Positions 1 to 10,454 of a stretch of 64,000 nucleotides of DNA are shown here, piece after piece. Within the stretch, counting starts at the first letter, position 1. The number at the start of each line of letters is the position of its first letter. A model generated the notes under the pieces. It saw nothing but the letters and a program-made list of their open reading frames with translations. It was not told the DNA's origin and searched no databases. Source of the stretch: Anaeramoeba ignava (lineage: Eukaryota > Metamonada > Anaeramoebidae); the NCBI GenBank assembly GCA_028826165.1, contig JAPDFW010000033.1:124001-188000 (forward strand). Direction: 5' to 3'. A program made the position numbers and the translations under genes.

Positions 1-1
1 T

Positions 2-535
2 TTGGGGAATTATTTTATATTATTTTAAATAAAAGAAACAATAAAATATATAAATTAAATTTAAATTTAATTAAATTTAATAATCTTGATTTTATTTTTG
101 AAATAAATTAATTAAAATATTTTATTAATTTTATTACATTATTGGGAATTATTTTATATTATTTTAAATAAATAAATGTTAATAAAATATATAAATTAGA
201 ATTAATTTCAAATTTAATTATTTAATAATCTTGATTTTATTTTTGAAATAAATTAATTAAAATATTTTATTAATTTTATTAAATTATTGGGAATTATTTT
301 ATTATATTTTAAATAAAAGAAATATTAATAAAATATATAAATTAGAATTAATTTCAAATCTAATTATTTAATAATCTTTATTTTATTTTTGAAATAAATT
401 AATTAAAATATTTTATTAAATTTATTAAATTATTGAGAATAATTTTATATTGTTTTAAATAAAGAAATGTTAATAAAATATATAAAATAGAATTAATTTC
501 AAATCTAATTATTTAATAATCTTGATTTTATTTTT
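2..535. repeat. 145-bp tandem repeat, about four copies
   Basis: Four head-to-tail copies of a unit of about 145 bp begin near positions 2, 141, 286 and 432, each starting with a variant of ATTGGGAATTATTTTATATT. Each copy contains TAATCTTGATTTTATTTTTG and the phrase AATAAATTAATTAAAATATT. The copies differ by scattered substitutions and small indels. The array runs off the left edge of the window, so its real copy number is unknown. No open frame is conserved, and no gene is seen before position 574. Confidence 0.85.
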
Positions 536-573
536 TTCATTTTTTCATTTTTTCATTTTTTCATTTTTTTTTA

Positions 574-2351
574 AGTAAAAAAATTTAAATAAAAAAAAAT
601 TAAAATAAAAAATTTCAAAATTAAATTCCAAAACAAAAATAACGAATTAAATAGTGTCAATTTATCGAATTACAATTTCAGAACCTTTTGGTTATCCTTT
701 AATTGATCGAATTTATGAATGGCAAGGAGAACATAAAGCAACTGCAATTTCCAAAACTGCTTTAATTTTTCATCAATTTGCCAAAGAAATTGGTGATGGA
801 AGTTTGTTTCTTTTTATTTAAAATTAAAATTAAAATTAAAATTAAAATTAAAATTAAAATTAAAATTAAAATTAAAATTAAAATTTAAATTAAAATTAAA
901 ATTAAAATTTAAATTAGAATTAAAATTAAAATTAAAATTAAAATTAAAATTAAAATTAAAATTTAAATTAAAATTAAAATTAAAATTAAAATTAAAATTA
1001 AAATTAAAATTAAAATTAAAATTAAAATTAAAATTAAAATTAAAATTAAAATTAAAATTAAAATTCAAAATTAAAATTAAAATTAAAAATTAAAATTAAA
1101 ATTAAAATTAAAATTGAAATTAAAATTAAAATTAAAATTAAAATCAAAATTAAAATTAAATTTAAAATTAAAAATTATTCAGATATAAATCGAATTGTTT
1201 TTGAAGAACATGATTCTAATAATTTACAAGAAAATTTACCAACAGTTTCACCAACTCGTTCTAATCATCCTTTTCAATATAGAAGATGTATTACACCAAA
1301 TGTTTATCGAAATGTTCCACAAAAGAAAAAATTATCAATGGTTACTAATTCAAATAGTGATATTATTGTTATAATTTTCCACAGTGAAAAAACTGTTTCA
1401 AATGTAGATTTCTTTGGAAAATTTTGAATGAATTTAAAATCAAAATTAAAATTCAAAATTAAAATTAAAATTTAAAAATTAAAATTAAAATTAAAATTAA
1501 AATTAAAATTAAAATCAAAATTCAAAATTAAAATTTAAATTAAAATTTAAATTAAAATTAAAATTAAAATTAAAATTAAAATTAAAATTAAAATTAAAAT
1601 TAAAATTAAAATTAAAATTAAAATTTAAATTAAAATTAAAATTGAAATTAAAATTAAAATTAAAATTAAAATTAAAATTAAAATTAAAATTAAAATTAAA
1701 ATCAAAATTAAAATTAAAATTAAATTAATATTAAAATTGAATTTAAAATTAAAATCAAAATTAAAATTAAAATTAAAATTAAAATTAAAATTAAAATTAA
1801 AATCAAAATTAAAATTAAAATTAAAATCAAAATTAAAATTAAAATTAAAATTAAAATTAAAATTAAAATTAAAATTAAAATTAAAATTAAAATCAAATTT
1901 AAAATTAAAATTAAAATTAAAATTAAAATTAAAATTAAAATTAAAATTAAAATTAAAATTAAAATTAAAATTAAAATTAAAATTAAAATCAAAACCAAAA
2001 TTAAAATTCATTTATAAAATTAAAATTAAAATTAAAATTAAAATTAAAATTCAAAATTAAAATTAAAATTAAAATTAAAATCAAAATTAAAATTAAAATT
2101 AAAATTAAAATTAAAATTAAAATTAAAAGGAATCTGTTCATCAATTTTCAGATACAATTACAAATGCTTTTTGTTCAAAATATGAAAAAACTTTAGAAAA
2201 ACTTAAATCAACTTTTCAAGCAATTGCTGATGAAAAAAATCCTTTAAAAACTCTTGATGAAGTTTATGTTAAAGAATTTGCTTCATTTCAATCATCACTT
2301 GATTCATTAAAATCAGATTTTGATCAAGAATTTATTAATGATAATTTGTGA
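574..2351 (+). CDS. hypothetical protein, 182 aa, start codon split by an intron
   Basis: The model joins 574 | 655-801 | 1183-1383 | 2152-2351 (549 nt, 182 aa plus TGA). The three introns are GT-AG, and the two internal ones are both phase 1. The first intron would fall inside the initiator codon (A|TG), giving a protein that begins MSIYRITISEPFGYPL; no unsplit ATG in frame is present. The second exon is rich in polar residues. The third is helical and charged (KYEKTLEKLKSTF) and ends QEFINDNL. I do not recognise the family. A small longin-like or trafficking adaptor fold is possible but is only a guess. The two big introns (381 and 768 nt) are almost pure AAAATT hexamers. Its neighbour, the TPR-like gene, converges on it with about 115 bp between stop codons. 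Confidence 0.6.
802..1182 (+). repeat. (AAAATT)n intron
   Basis: Intron of the 574-2351 gene, filled by the hexamer AAAATT with rare interruptions. It starts GTTTGT and ends ATTATTCAG. The hexamer is stop-free in two of three frames on each strand, which creates spurious long (NF)n and (IL)n frames. Confidence 0.85.
1384..2151 (+). repeat. (AAAATT)n intron
   Basis: Second repeat-filled intron of the same gene, 768 nt, donor GTGAAA and acceptor ATTTTCAG. It is mostly AAAATT with AAAATC variants. Long (KL)n, (NF)n and (IL)n frames inside it are artefacts of the repeat. Confidence 0.85.
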
Positions 2352-2466
2352 AATAATTTCTTGAAATTCTTTTTTTTTAATTTTCATTTGAAATCTTTTC
2401 TTTTTCTTTTCAAAAATCAAAATCTTTTTTTTAATTAAATTTTAATCTTTTATTTTAATTTAAATT

Positions 2467-5400
2467 TTAATCTTTTTTTAAAAAATTTTCCACAGTTTTT
2501 TGATCTGGAAAAATTAATTTAACTTTTGGACGTTTAATTTCATTTTGAATATTTGTTTCGAAAAGAATTTGATTTGTATTTTCTTTTAAATCATCTAAAC
2601 TTCTTTTTTGTTTTGTATTTTCTTTTAAATTTTGAATTGAAATTTGAATTGAAATTTTGATTCAAATTCTTTTGTTCAATTTCATTCTTTAAAATGGATA
2701 ATAATTGAATTGAATTATAAAGTTTCTTTTTCAATTCTTGATTTAATTTTTCTTGTTCGGAAAAATCATTCAAATGATCATTTTTAATTGAAATTATTGG
2801 TTTGTTTGTTTTTTCAATAATAGAAACTAATTTTTGGAATAAATTCTCTGTTTTTCTGTTAAAATTGCCATTTGTTGTTGAACAAAATTATAAGACTTTT
2901 GCAAAGAAACTGCAAAAGATTCAAATTCATTTTCAAAACTTCTTGCAATTATTGAAGTAATATTTTTACCAACATAATCATATTTTTGGAACATTTCTGC
3001 AATTCTTGTTTTCCATCTTTCATTTTCTTTCAATAATTTCTGCTTGTCAAGATTTAATACATTAATATTTTCTGATAAAGATCTTTCTTTTTTTTTCCAA
3101 ATTTCCATTTCGTTTTCCAATTTTTGGAATTCTTTGAGTTTTTTACTCAATTTCTCTTTTAAATCTTTGTTTTCTTTAAAAAGTTGTTGGAAACTTTCTT
3201 CTTTTAATTTTCCTTGATATGGATTATTATCATCAAAAGATGTGAATATTTCCTCAATTTTTGGGGTATTTTTTTGGATTGAAAAGCTTGATAATGTTCC
3301 CCTATTTTTCAATTCTTCGTTGATTCTTTGGTTTTCAAATCTCAAATTTTCATTTTCTGCTTGAATAATTCTCATTTCATTCTCAAGAGTTTCAATGATA
3401 TTCTTTTTTTGCTCTGAAATTTCTTGTTTTGTTGATATTGAAATTTCTTCTGATTGCGATTGATGCAATTCGAACTCTTTTTTGACAAGATTGAGTTGCA
3501 TTTTCAACATTTCATTTTGCTTTTCCAATGAATCCAATTTTTTGTGAAGTTGTTGAATTTCCATTCCCATTATTCTTTGTGATTCTTTGAGTTCTTCGTT
3601 TTCTTTTTCTTCTTCGCGAAGCTTATTCAAATCCATGACGTGATTTGAAAATTCCTTTTCATATTTTAAATCTGATGATTCAATTTCCAATTTGGCTTTT
3701 TTCTGTATTTCTTGGTTCATTTGCGCAAGTTCTTGGTTTTTCTTTTCTAATTCTTGTATTTTATTCTCAAGTTCAATAAACTGTTCTTCATACTCAAATA
3801 TTTTTTGTTCTTTGGTGATTAAACCCAAATCTTTTTCTGCCATTTTCTTTTCAAGTTGTTCTTTGTTTTGAGTCAATTTGCGAATTTCTTGATTTTTTTG
3901 GTGTTCTTGTTCTTTTTTTAATTCAGTAATCTGCTTGTTTTCGTTTTCCAATTCTTTGTTTTGTTTCATCAGACGATTTTTTTCCTTTTCATTTATTTGC
4001 GACAATTTCAGAATTTCTTTTTTGGATTCAATTTGGTTTTGGATTTCCTGTTTCAAAATATTTTCATTGTATGAATTTCCAAATTTCAGAATACTTTGAT
4101 CTGAATCAGTTTCTGTTGAATTTATTGGGATATCAATTTGGGGAAATTTCACAGAAAATGGTTTTATTGCTGGTTTTGATAATTGGACTTTCTTAATTTC
4201 TTCTTGAAGTTGATCCATCTGTTTAACTTTCTCATCAAGTTCCAATTTCATTAATTCAATTTTACTTTTTAGTTCTTGGTTTTGTTTTTCCAAATCTTGC
4301 ACAGAAATTGTAAGTTGAATATTTTTCTGGTGCAATAAAGACTGTGAGCTTGTGTGATAATCCTGGAAATTACTGAACAATAATTTGATTTGTTTTTTGT
4401 CAGATTTCAGTTGCTCGTTTTCTTGTGATATTTTGGATTGATTTCTTTTTAGACTTTCCATTTCTGATGTTAATCGCTGTTTTTGAATTTCAGACTCATT
4501 TAGTGTTTTTTCTAAAAGTTGATATTGACTTCCAATTTCTTGATTTGTTAATTCAAGATTGTTTGCATTTTCATTCATTCTCTGAATTGTTTCGTGAAGA
4601 TTTGCGGCTTCCATTTTCATAATATTGATCGCATTTGTTAGAACGTTCACTTTCTCTTGTAAAATTTGGTTTTGTGTTTGAGATCGAAGCAATTCTTCGT
4701 TAACTCCTTTGAATTGTGATTTTTTCTGCTCATTTTCGTGTTCAAAACGCTCATTCAATCCTTTTATTTTTTGAGTGAGGGAAATATTTTCTTGTTGTAA
4801 AATGTAAATAATTCTGAATCTTTTGTCATTTTCTAATTCCATTTTTTGGTAAATTTGTTGGAGATATTTTCGTGCATCTTTTATTGTCATTTCTTCAACA
4901 TTTTCCTTGAATAAATCGTTTTTGATGAGCGAATAAACTTCATTTTGTAACTCTAAATCATTTTCAAGACAATTTTCTTTGCAAAATTGATTCCAATTAT
5001 TCTGAATACCTTCAATAATTTTTTCATCAGATAAATTAATTTGATGTTTTTCCTGATTTTCTAATTCAAGCATAATTTTCTCCAAATCTTTAGAAATTAA
5101 ATCATCTTTTTCAGAATGCGATTCACTTTTCAATTGATCAAAAAGCAATTCTCTGTATTGATTCCTCTGTAAATACATCAAAAAAATTAATTTCATTTGG
5201 TTTTGTGAGAGAATATATGAATTTTGTAGTTTTGATTGAAGAGATTCAATTTCGGGTTTAAATTGTTTGATGAAATTCTGTATCAATTCCTTTTCCAAAT
5301 TTTTATAATTTCGATTTAATTCTATAATTTGAATGGATAATTTTTCGTTAGTTTTTTGTAAATCTTCTAAATTTTCAAAGAAGGGGTTTTGAATGTTTCT

Positions 5401-7013
5401 TTTTGGATCTTCTATATTCATTTCCATTTCCATTTCAATTTTGTTTTCATTTTCGTTTTCATTTTCATTTTCATTTTCATTTTGAATTTCCTTTTCATTT
5501 TCGTTTTGTTTCTCTTTTTCTTTCTCTTTCTTCTCTTCATTGTTAATTGATCCACTTTTTAAATTATGATCCTTTGAAAGAAGATATTTTAATTGATTTC
5601 CCAAATTTGAATTGTATTCTTGAAGAATCTCAATTGATTTTGATTTCTCTAAACTTTCTTTCTCCAAAACTTCGATTGTTTGTTTACTTGAATTTTCTTT
5701 AGCAATATATTCTTTTAATTTATCACTTAAATATTTATTTGAATATTTAAGCCGTTCGTATTTTTCCTCTTGTTCTTTGATTAATGGCAGTTTTGATTCC
5801 AATTTCCAATTTATTCTTTCCAAAATTTCTTTTAATTTTTGGTTTTCTTCTTTTTCTGTTTTCAATTCAGCTTTAAGTTGAATATAATCAGAAAATGTTT
5901 CTGAAAAACTTTTTCCTTGAATTTTCACTATTTGATTAAATGAACAATTTTAAGAAAATTAAAAAAAAAATGTTTTGAATTCGATTTTTGAATTTTGGAA
6001 TGAAAATGTTTTACTGATTGTATCCATATTTTTTGATAAAACTTTTCCAGATAATTGATCATCTTCATTTTCTAATTTCTGTTTTAATTCCATATTTTCC
6101 TGTTTTAATATCTCAAGTTGATTTTGGAAGGAATTCATGATTTGAGATTCAATTTCCATTTGGTCTTGATTTGTTGGTTTGATTGTTTGAGTTTGATCAT
6201 CTTTTTTTTGTGATTTTCCATCATTTTCTTTTGATTGATCAAATTTTTGTGTAAATATTTCAATCAATTCTCTTTTTTTTTCAATTTCCGCAATATAACT
6301 TGAAATCAAATGCTGATTTTCTTTTTCTTTTTTCTCAAATTGTTGAATTTTCTCATTTGCTTGATTGAGTTTTTTTGCGATTGTTTGATTTGATTGTTTC
6401 AACTCATTATTTTCTTCTTGAATTTTTTTGATTATTAATTTTTCTTGAATATTTTCTTTTTGTAATTCTTGGAATGTTGTTTGATTTTGATTTGATTGTT
6501 GATTTGGAAATTGAAGTTTGAGTTTCAATATTTCAATTTCTGAATTTTTCATTTAATTCCATTTCAATATTTTGGAATTTTTTCTCTTTTTCTTTTAAAT
6601 TTTCTTTTAAATCTAAATTTTGTTCTAAAAAAAATTAAAGTTAAAATTAAAATTAAAAATAATAAAAATAAAATTAACAAACTTTCAATTTCTTCTTTTT
6701 CTTTTAAATTTTCTTCAAATTTTAACTTGAATTTTTCTAATTCTTTGATTTTTTTTAAATTATCATTTTTTTCTTTTTCAAAATTTTCAATTTTTTCATT
6801 CTTTTCAAAAAGTTGATTTGTAAGTTGTTTATTTTTTAACGATAAAAGTTCAAAATCATTAACTCTTTGTTCTAAATCAATTTGAAATTTATTTCTTTCT
6901 TCAAGAAGTTTATTTTTTTTTAAATTTAATTTTTTAATTTGTTTTTCATAAATTTCACTTAATTTTTGTAAGTTTTCATTTTGATTTTTTTCTTTTATTA
7001 AATTATCTGTCAT
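2467..7013 (-). CDS. TPR: nucleoprotein TPR/Mlp-like nuclear-basket coiled-coil protein (frame-broken)
   Basis: Exons 7013-6683, 6624-6015 and 5927-2467 encode about 1466 aa once three single-base frame breaks are allowed for. Two introns of 58 and 87 nt are clear. The protein is almost entirely coiled coil. TPR hallmarks are in order: a YIQLKAELKTEKEE segment, then ESKLPLIKEQEEKYERL (compare the KAPILKRQREEYER region of animal TPR), a FFENLEDLQKTNEKL segment like the 'NIEELQQQN' region, and near the C-end a KENERWKTRIAEM motif like the conserved RWKxR. TPR lines the nuclear pore basket and works in mRNA export and checkpoint anchoring. Frame breaks lie near 6550 (A run one base too long), 2866 (A run one base too short) and about 2640 (one base extra). 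The long acidic C-tail of animal TPR is absent. The family call is fairly secure; the intactness is not. Confidence 0.75.
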
Positions 7014-7087
7014 TTTGATTTTATATTTTTAAAAAAAAAAAAAGGAAAAAAATGAAAAAAAATAATTTGAAAAAAAATTTTTTTCTT

Positions 7088-10000
7088 TTATTTTTTTTTA
7101 ATTGCTTCTTGAATTGGTTTTAAAAATTCTTCATATTTTATTTGAATATTTTTTATAACTTTTTGCATTGATTCTGTTTGAGCTTCAAGAATTGTTTGAA
7201 GTTCATGTTTATCCAATAAATCAAACTAAATTTATAAATCCAAAAAAAAATCAAAAAAAAATATAATTTTTAAATTTTTAAATTTTTTAAATTTTTTACA
7301 TCAATTTTTATTTTTCGAGGAATTTGAATAGAAATTTGATGTTCTTCTTCATCATCTTCATTTTTTTGATTTGTTTCTTCATTTTTTTTAAATATTGCTA
7401 AATTTTCCTGAATTAAAGAAGGATCTTCACAAAGTGCTCCTAAATCAATAATAAGATCTTTTTTTTCATCTTCATCAAATTCATGAAGATCGTAAGAGAA
7501 ATGATTTGATAAAACATCATCTGGGTCAACAGTTGATTCCAATGTACTTTTGCTTTCCTTTTTTTTTTTTAAATAAATTATTAAATAAATTTTCAAATAA
7601 ATTTTTATCCGATTTTTAAATAAATTAATAAATAAATTTTTATCCGATTTTTGAAATAAATTATTATCCGATTTTCAAATAAATTAATAAATAAATTATG
7701 AAATAAATTATTAAATAAATTAATAAATAAATTATTAAATAAATTTTTAAATAAATTTTCAAATAAATTTTTAAATAAATTTTTAAATAAATTTTTAAAT
7801 AAATTAATAAATAAATTAATAAATAAATTAATAAATAAATTAATAAATAAATTAATAAATAAATTTTTATCCGATTTTTAAATAAATTAATAAATAAATT
7901 TTTATCCGATTTTCAAATAAATTATTAAATAAATTTTTAAATAAATTTTTAAATAAATTTTTTTAAATTAATAAATAAATTATTAAATAAATTAATAAAT
8001 AAATTATTAAATAAATTTTTATCCGATTTTGAAATAAATTAATAAATAAATTATTAAATAAATTATTAAATAAAATTATTAAATAAATTATTAAATAAAT
8101 TATTAAATAAATTATTAAATAAATTAATAAATAAATTAATAAATAAATTAATAAATAAATTATTAAATAAATTATTAAATAAATTATTAAATAAATTATT
8201 AAATAAATTAATAAATAAATTATGAAATAAATTATTAAATAAATTAATAAATAAATTATGAAATAAATTATGAAATAAATTATTAAATAAATTATTAAAT
8301 AAATTATTAAATAAATTATTAAATAAATTATTAAATAAATTATTAAATAAATTATTAAATAAATTATTAAATAAATTATTAAATAAATTATTAAATAAAT
8401 TTTTAAATAAATTTTTATCCGATTTTGAAATAAATTTATTTTTTTACATCAACTGTAAAACTATCTGAAAGAGGAAAACTAATTAATTCTTTTATTTCAT
8501 TACTTTGATCTTTAACATTTTTTACAAATGATTCCTTTTTAATAAAATTAAAAACAATTTCTAAATTAATTAAATCAAAATTTTAAAATAGAATAGAATT
8601 TATTTATTTTCTCTTTTACTTTAAGAAGATCTTGAGCTTTTGCACGAAGTGAAGGTAATTTAATTAAACAAAGTGATACAAAATATTGGAATTCTTTTGA
8701 CCAAACATTAGCAGTTAATTGAGGTGGTGGATTTTTTGAGATTAACATTACTGCCTAAAATTTTGAATTTGATTTTGATTTTGATTTTGAATTTGAATTT
8801 AATTTTGATTTTGATTTTGAAATTAATTTTGGTTTTAATTTGGATTTAATTTTGATTTTGATTTTGATTTTGATTTTGAATTTTACTTGAACTGAATGTA
8901 AATTTGAATATGGTGGATTTTTTTCTGCAAGTTCTATTAAAGTTATTCCAAAAGACCAAATATCAATCTTTTGATCATAACCTTGTTTTGTAATTAATTC
9001 TGGAGCCATCCATAAAGGCTATCAAATTTTATTTGAATTTAAATTTGATTTTAAATTTGATTTTGAATTTAAATTTGATTTTAAATTTGATTTTGAATTT
9101 AAATTTGATTTTAAATTTGATTTTGAATTTAAATTTGATTTTAAATTTGATTTTGAATTTAAATTTGATTTTAAATTTGATTTTGAATTTAAATTTGATT
9201 TTAAATTTGATTTTGAATTTAAATTTGAATTTGATTTTGAATTTGAATTTTGAATTTAAATTTAAATTTTGAATTTGATTTTGAATTTGATTTTGAATTT
9301 GATTTTGAATTTGATTTTGAATTTGATTTTGAATTTGAATTTGAATTTGAATTTAAATTTGATTTTGATTTTGATTTTGATTTTGAATTTGAATTTGAAT
9401 TTGAATTTGAATTTGAATTTAAATTTTGAATTTGAATTTTGATTTTGAATTTGATTTTGATTTTGAATTTGATTTTGATTTTGAATTTGATTTTAAATTT
9501 GATTTTGAATTTGATTTTGATTTTGATTTTGATTTTGATTTTGATTTTGATTTTAAATTTGATTTTAAATTTGATTTTGAATTTGATTTTGAAATTGATT
9601 TTGAAATTGATTTTGATTTCGAATTATAATTCGTTTTACAGTTCCAATTTGTGTATATTGTTTTTTTTCTTCTGAAGACATCCAAACTGAAACACCAAAA
9701 TCAGCTTTTAAAATAAAAAGAAAAATTTGAATTAAAATTAAAATTAAAATTAAATATAAAAAATCAATCAAAATCAATCAAACAAATTTTTGGTTGACCA
9801 TCTTCTGTTAATAAAATATTTGAAGCTTTAATATCTCTATGAATAATATTTAAAGAATGAAGAAATTCAATTCCTTCTAAAACTTCACGAGAAATATAAG
9901 CAATTTGCTTTTCATTTAGAGATTTTTTCTTGATTAAATCTGCAAGAGATCCACCAGCACAATATTCCATAATAATCTAAACAAAATTTTTTGATTAATT

Positions 10001-10353
10001 TTTAATTCGAAAAAAATTTTTTTTTGATTAATTTTTTTTCGAAATTTTTTTTTGATTAATTTTTTTCGAAATTTTTTAAATTCATTTTAAATCATTTTAA
10101 ATTAAATAATATCAACCCATATTTCTCCGTCTTTTGAAAATGTATGGAAATATTTGATTATGTTTTTATGTTTGCATCTTCTGAGAACTGAAATTTCAAG
10201 TGCTGCTTTTTGAGTATATTCATTTGATACTTTTTTGACAGCTACAATTTCATTAGTTGATTTAACTTGTGCTTTCCAAACTGTTGAAAATCCTCCATAA
10301 CCAAGTTGTGAAATTAATTTAATATCTTCATATTTAGATTTTGGATTTTGCAT
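7088..10353 (-). CDS. Hippo/MST-like STE20 kinase with C-terminal SARAH domain
   Basis: Eight exons (10353-10117, 9976-9784, 9704-9640, 9018-8887, 8754-8620, 8534-8448, 7557-7300, 7225-7088) join in phase to 414 aa; animal MST1/2 have about 490. The kinase domain shows the glycine loop GYGGFST, catalytic lysine in [17 protein letters not shown] in place of ADFG, and the GTPLWMAPE activation segment typical of the STE20 GCK-II group. The kinase ends KESFVKNVK, like the HPFVK end of MST. After an acidic linker the last 45 residues ([25 protein letters not shown]) match a SARAH helix pair, used for dimerisation in the Hippo pathway. All catalytic residues are present. Introns 3 and 6 (621 and 890 nt) hold simple repeats. 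The start lies 101 bp from the divergent MORN gene. Confidence 0.85.
7558..8447 (-). repeat. intron of AAATAAATTAxT units with seven AAAATCGGATAAAAA insertions
   Basis: Sixth intron of the Hippo-like kinase, 890 nt. On the + strand it is a 12-bp-period array of AAATAAATTATT/AAATAAATTAAT. It is punctuated by TTTTTATCCGATTTT near 7602, 7636, 7661, 7864, 7899, 8016 and 8411; the copy at 7661 has TTATTATCCG. In the gene's sense these read AAAATCGGATAAAAA. Confidence 0.85.
9019..9639 (-). repeat. TTGAAT/TTGATT intron with a 30-bp higher-order unit
   Basis: Third intron of the kinase, 621 nt. It is built from hexamers TTGAAT, TTGATT and TTTAAA. From about 9036 to 9225 these form a regular 30-bp higher-order unit repeated roughly six to seven times, after which the order becomes irregular. 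It lies between the SDFG exon and the MAPE exon. Confidence 0.85.
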
Positions 10354-10454
10354 TATAATAAAAATTGTTCAAAAAAAAAGCAAAAAAAAAATGAAAAAAA
10401 ATTTTTAATTCATTTTTTTTCATTTTCATTTTTTTTTTATAAACAATTTTTATT
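10354..10454. promoter_or_regulatory. bidirectional promoter with perfect 15-bp inverted repeat at both start codons
   Basis: The 101-bp gap separates divergent start codons at 10353 (-) and 10455 (+). AACAATTTTTATTAT reads into each ATG: the + strand copy at 10442-10456 overlaps the ATG, and its exact reverse complement at 10355-10369 ends one base before the minus-strand ATG. Between the arms are A and T tracts. The symmetry suggests a shared initiator or 5'-UTR element, which is inference. Confidence 0.6.

Noticed and set aside
814-2060. Long frames of (NF)n, (IL)n and (KL)n on both strands
   Set aside because: They are readings of the AAAATT hexamer inside introns whose splice sites and flanking exons close in frame. 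The same applies to similar frames at 10611-11415, 26099-26353, 50939-51372, 52147-52503, 53225-53901, 56131-56487 and 58092-60281.
2855-2875. Programmed -1 frameshift signal in the TPR-like gene
   Set aside because: The run is GAAAAAC, one A short of the classical slippery heptamer, and two other breaks in the gene need shifts of the opposite sign; simple indels explain all three.
4425-4622. Plus-strand 65-aa frame inside the TPR-like gene
   Set aside because: Antisense of a coiled-coil coding region without any support.
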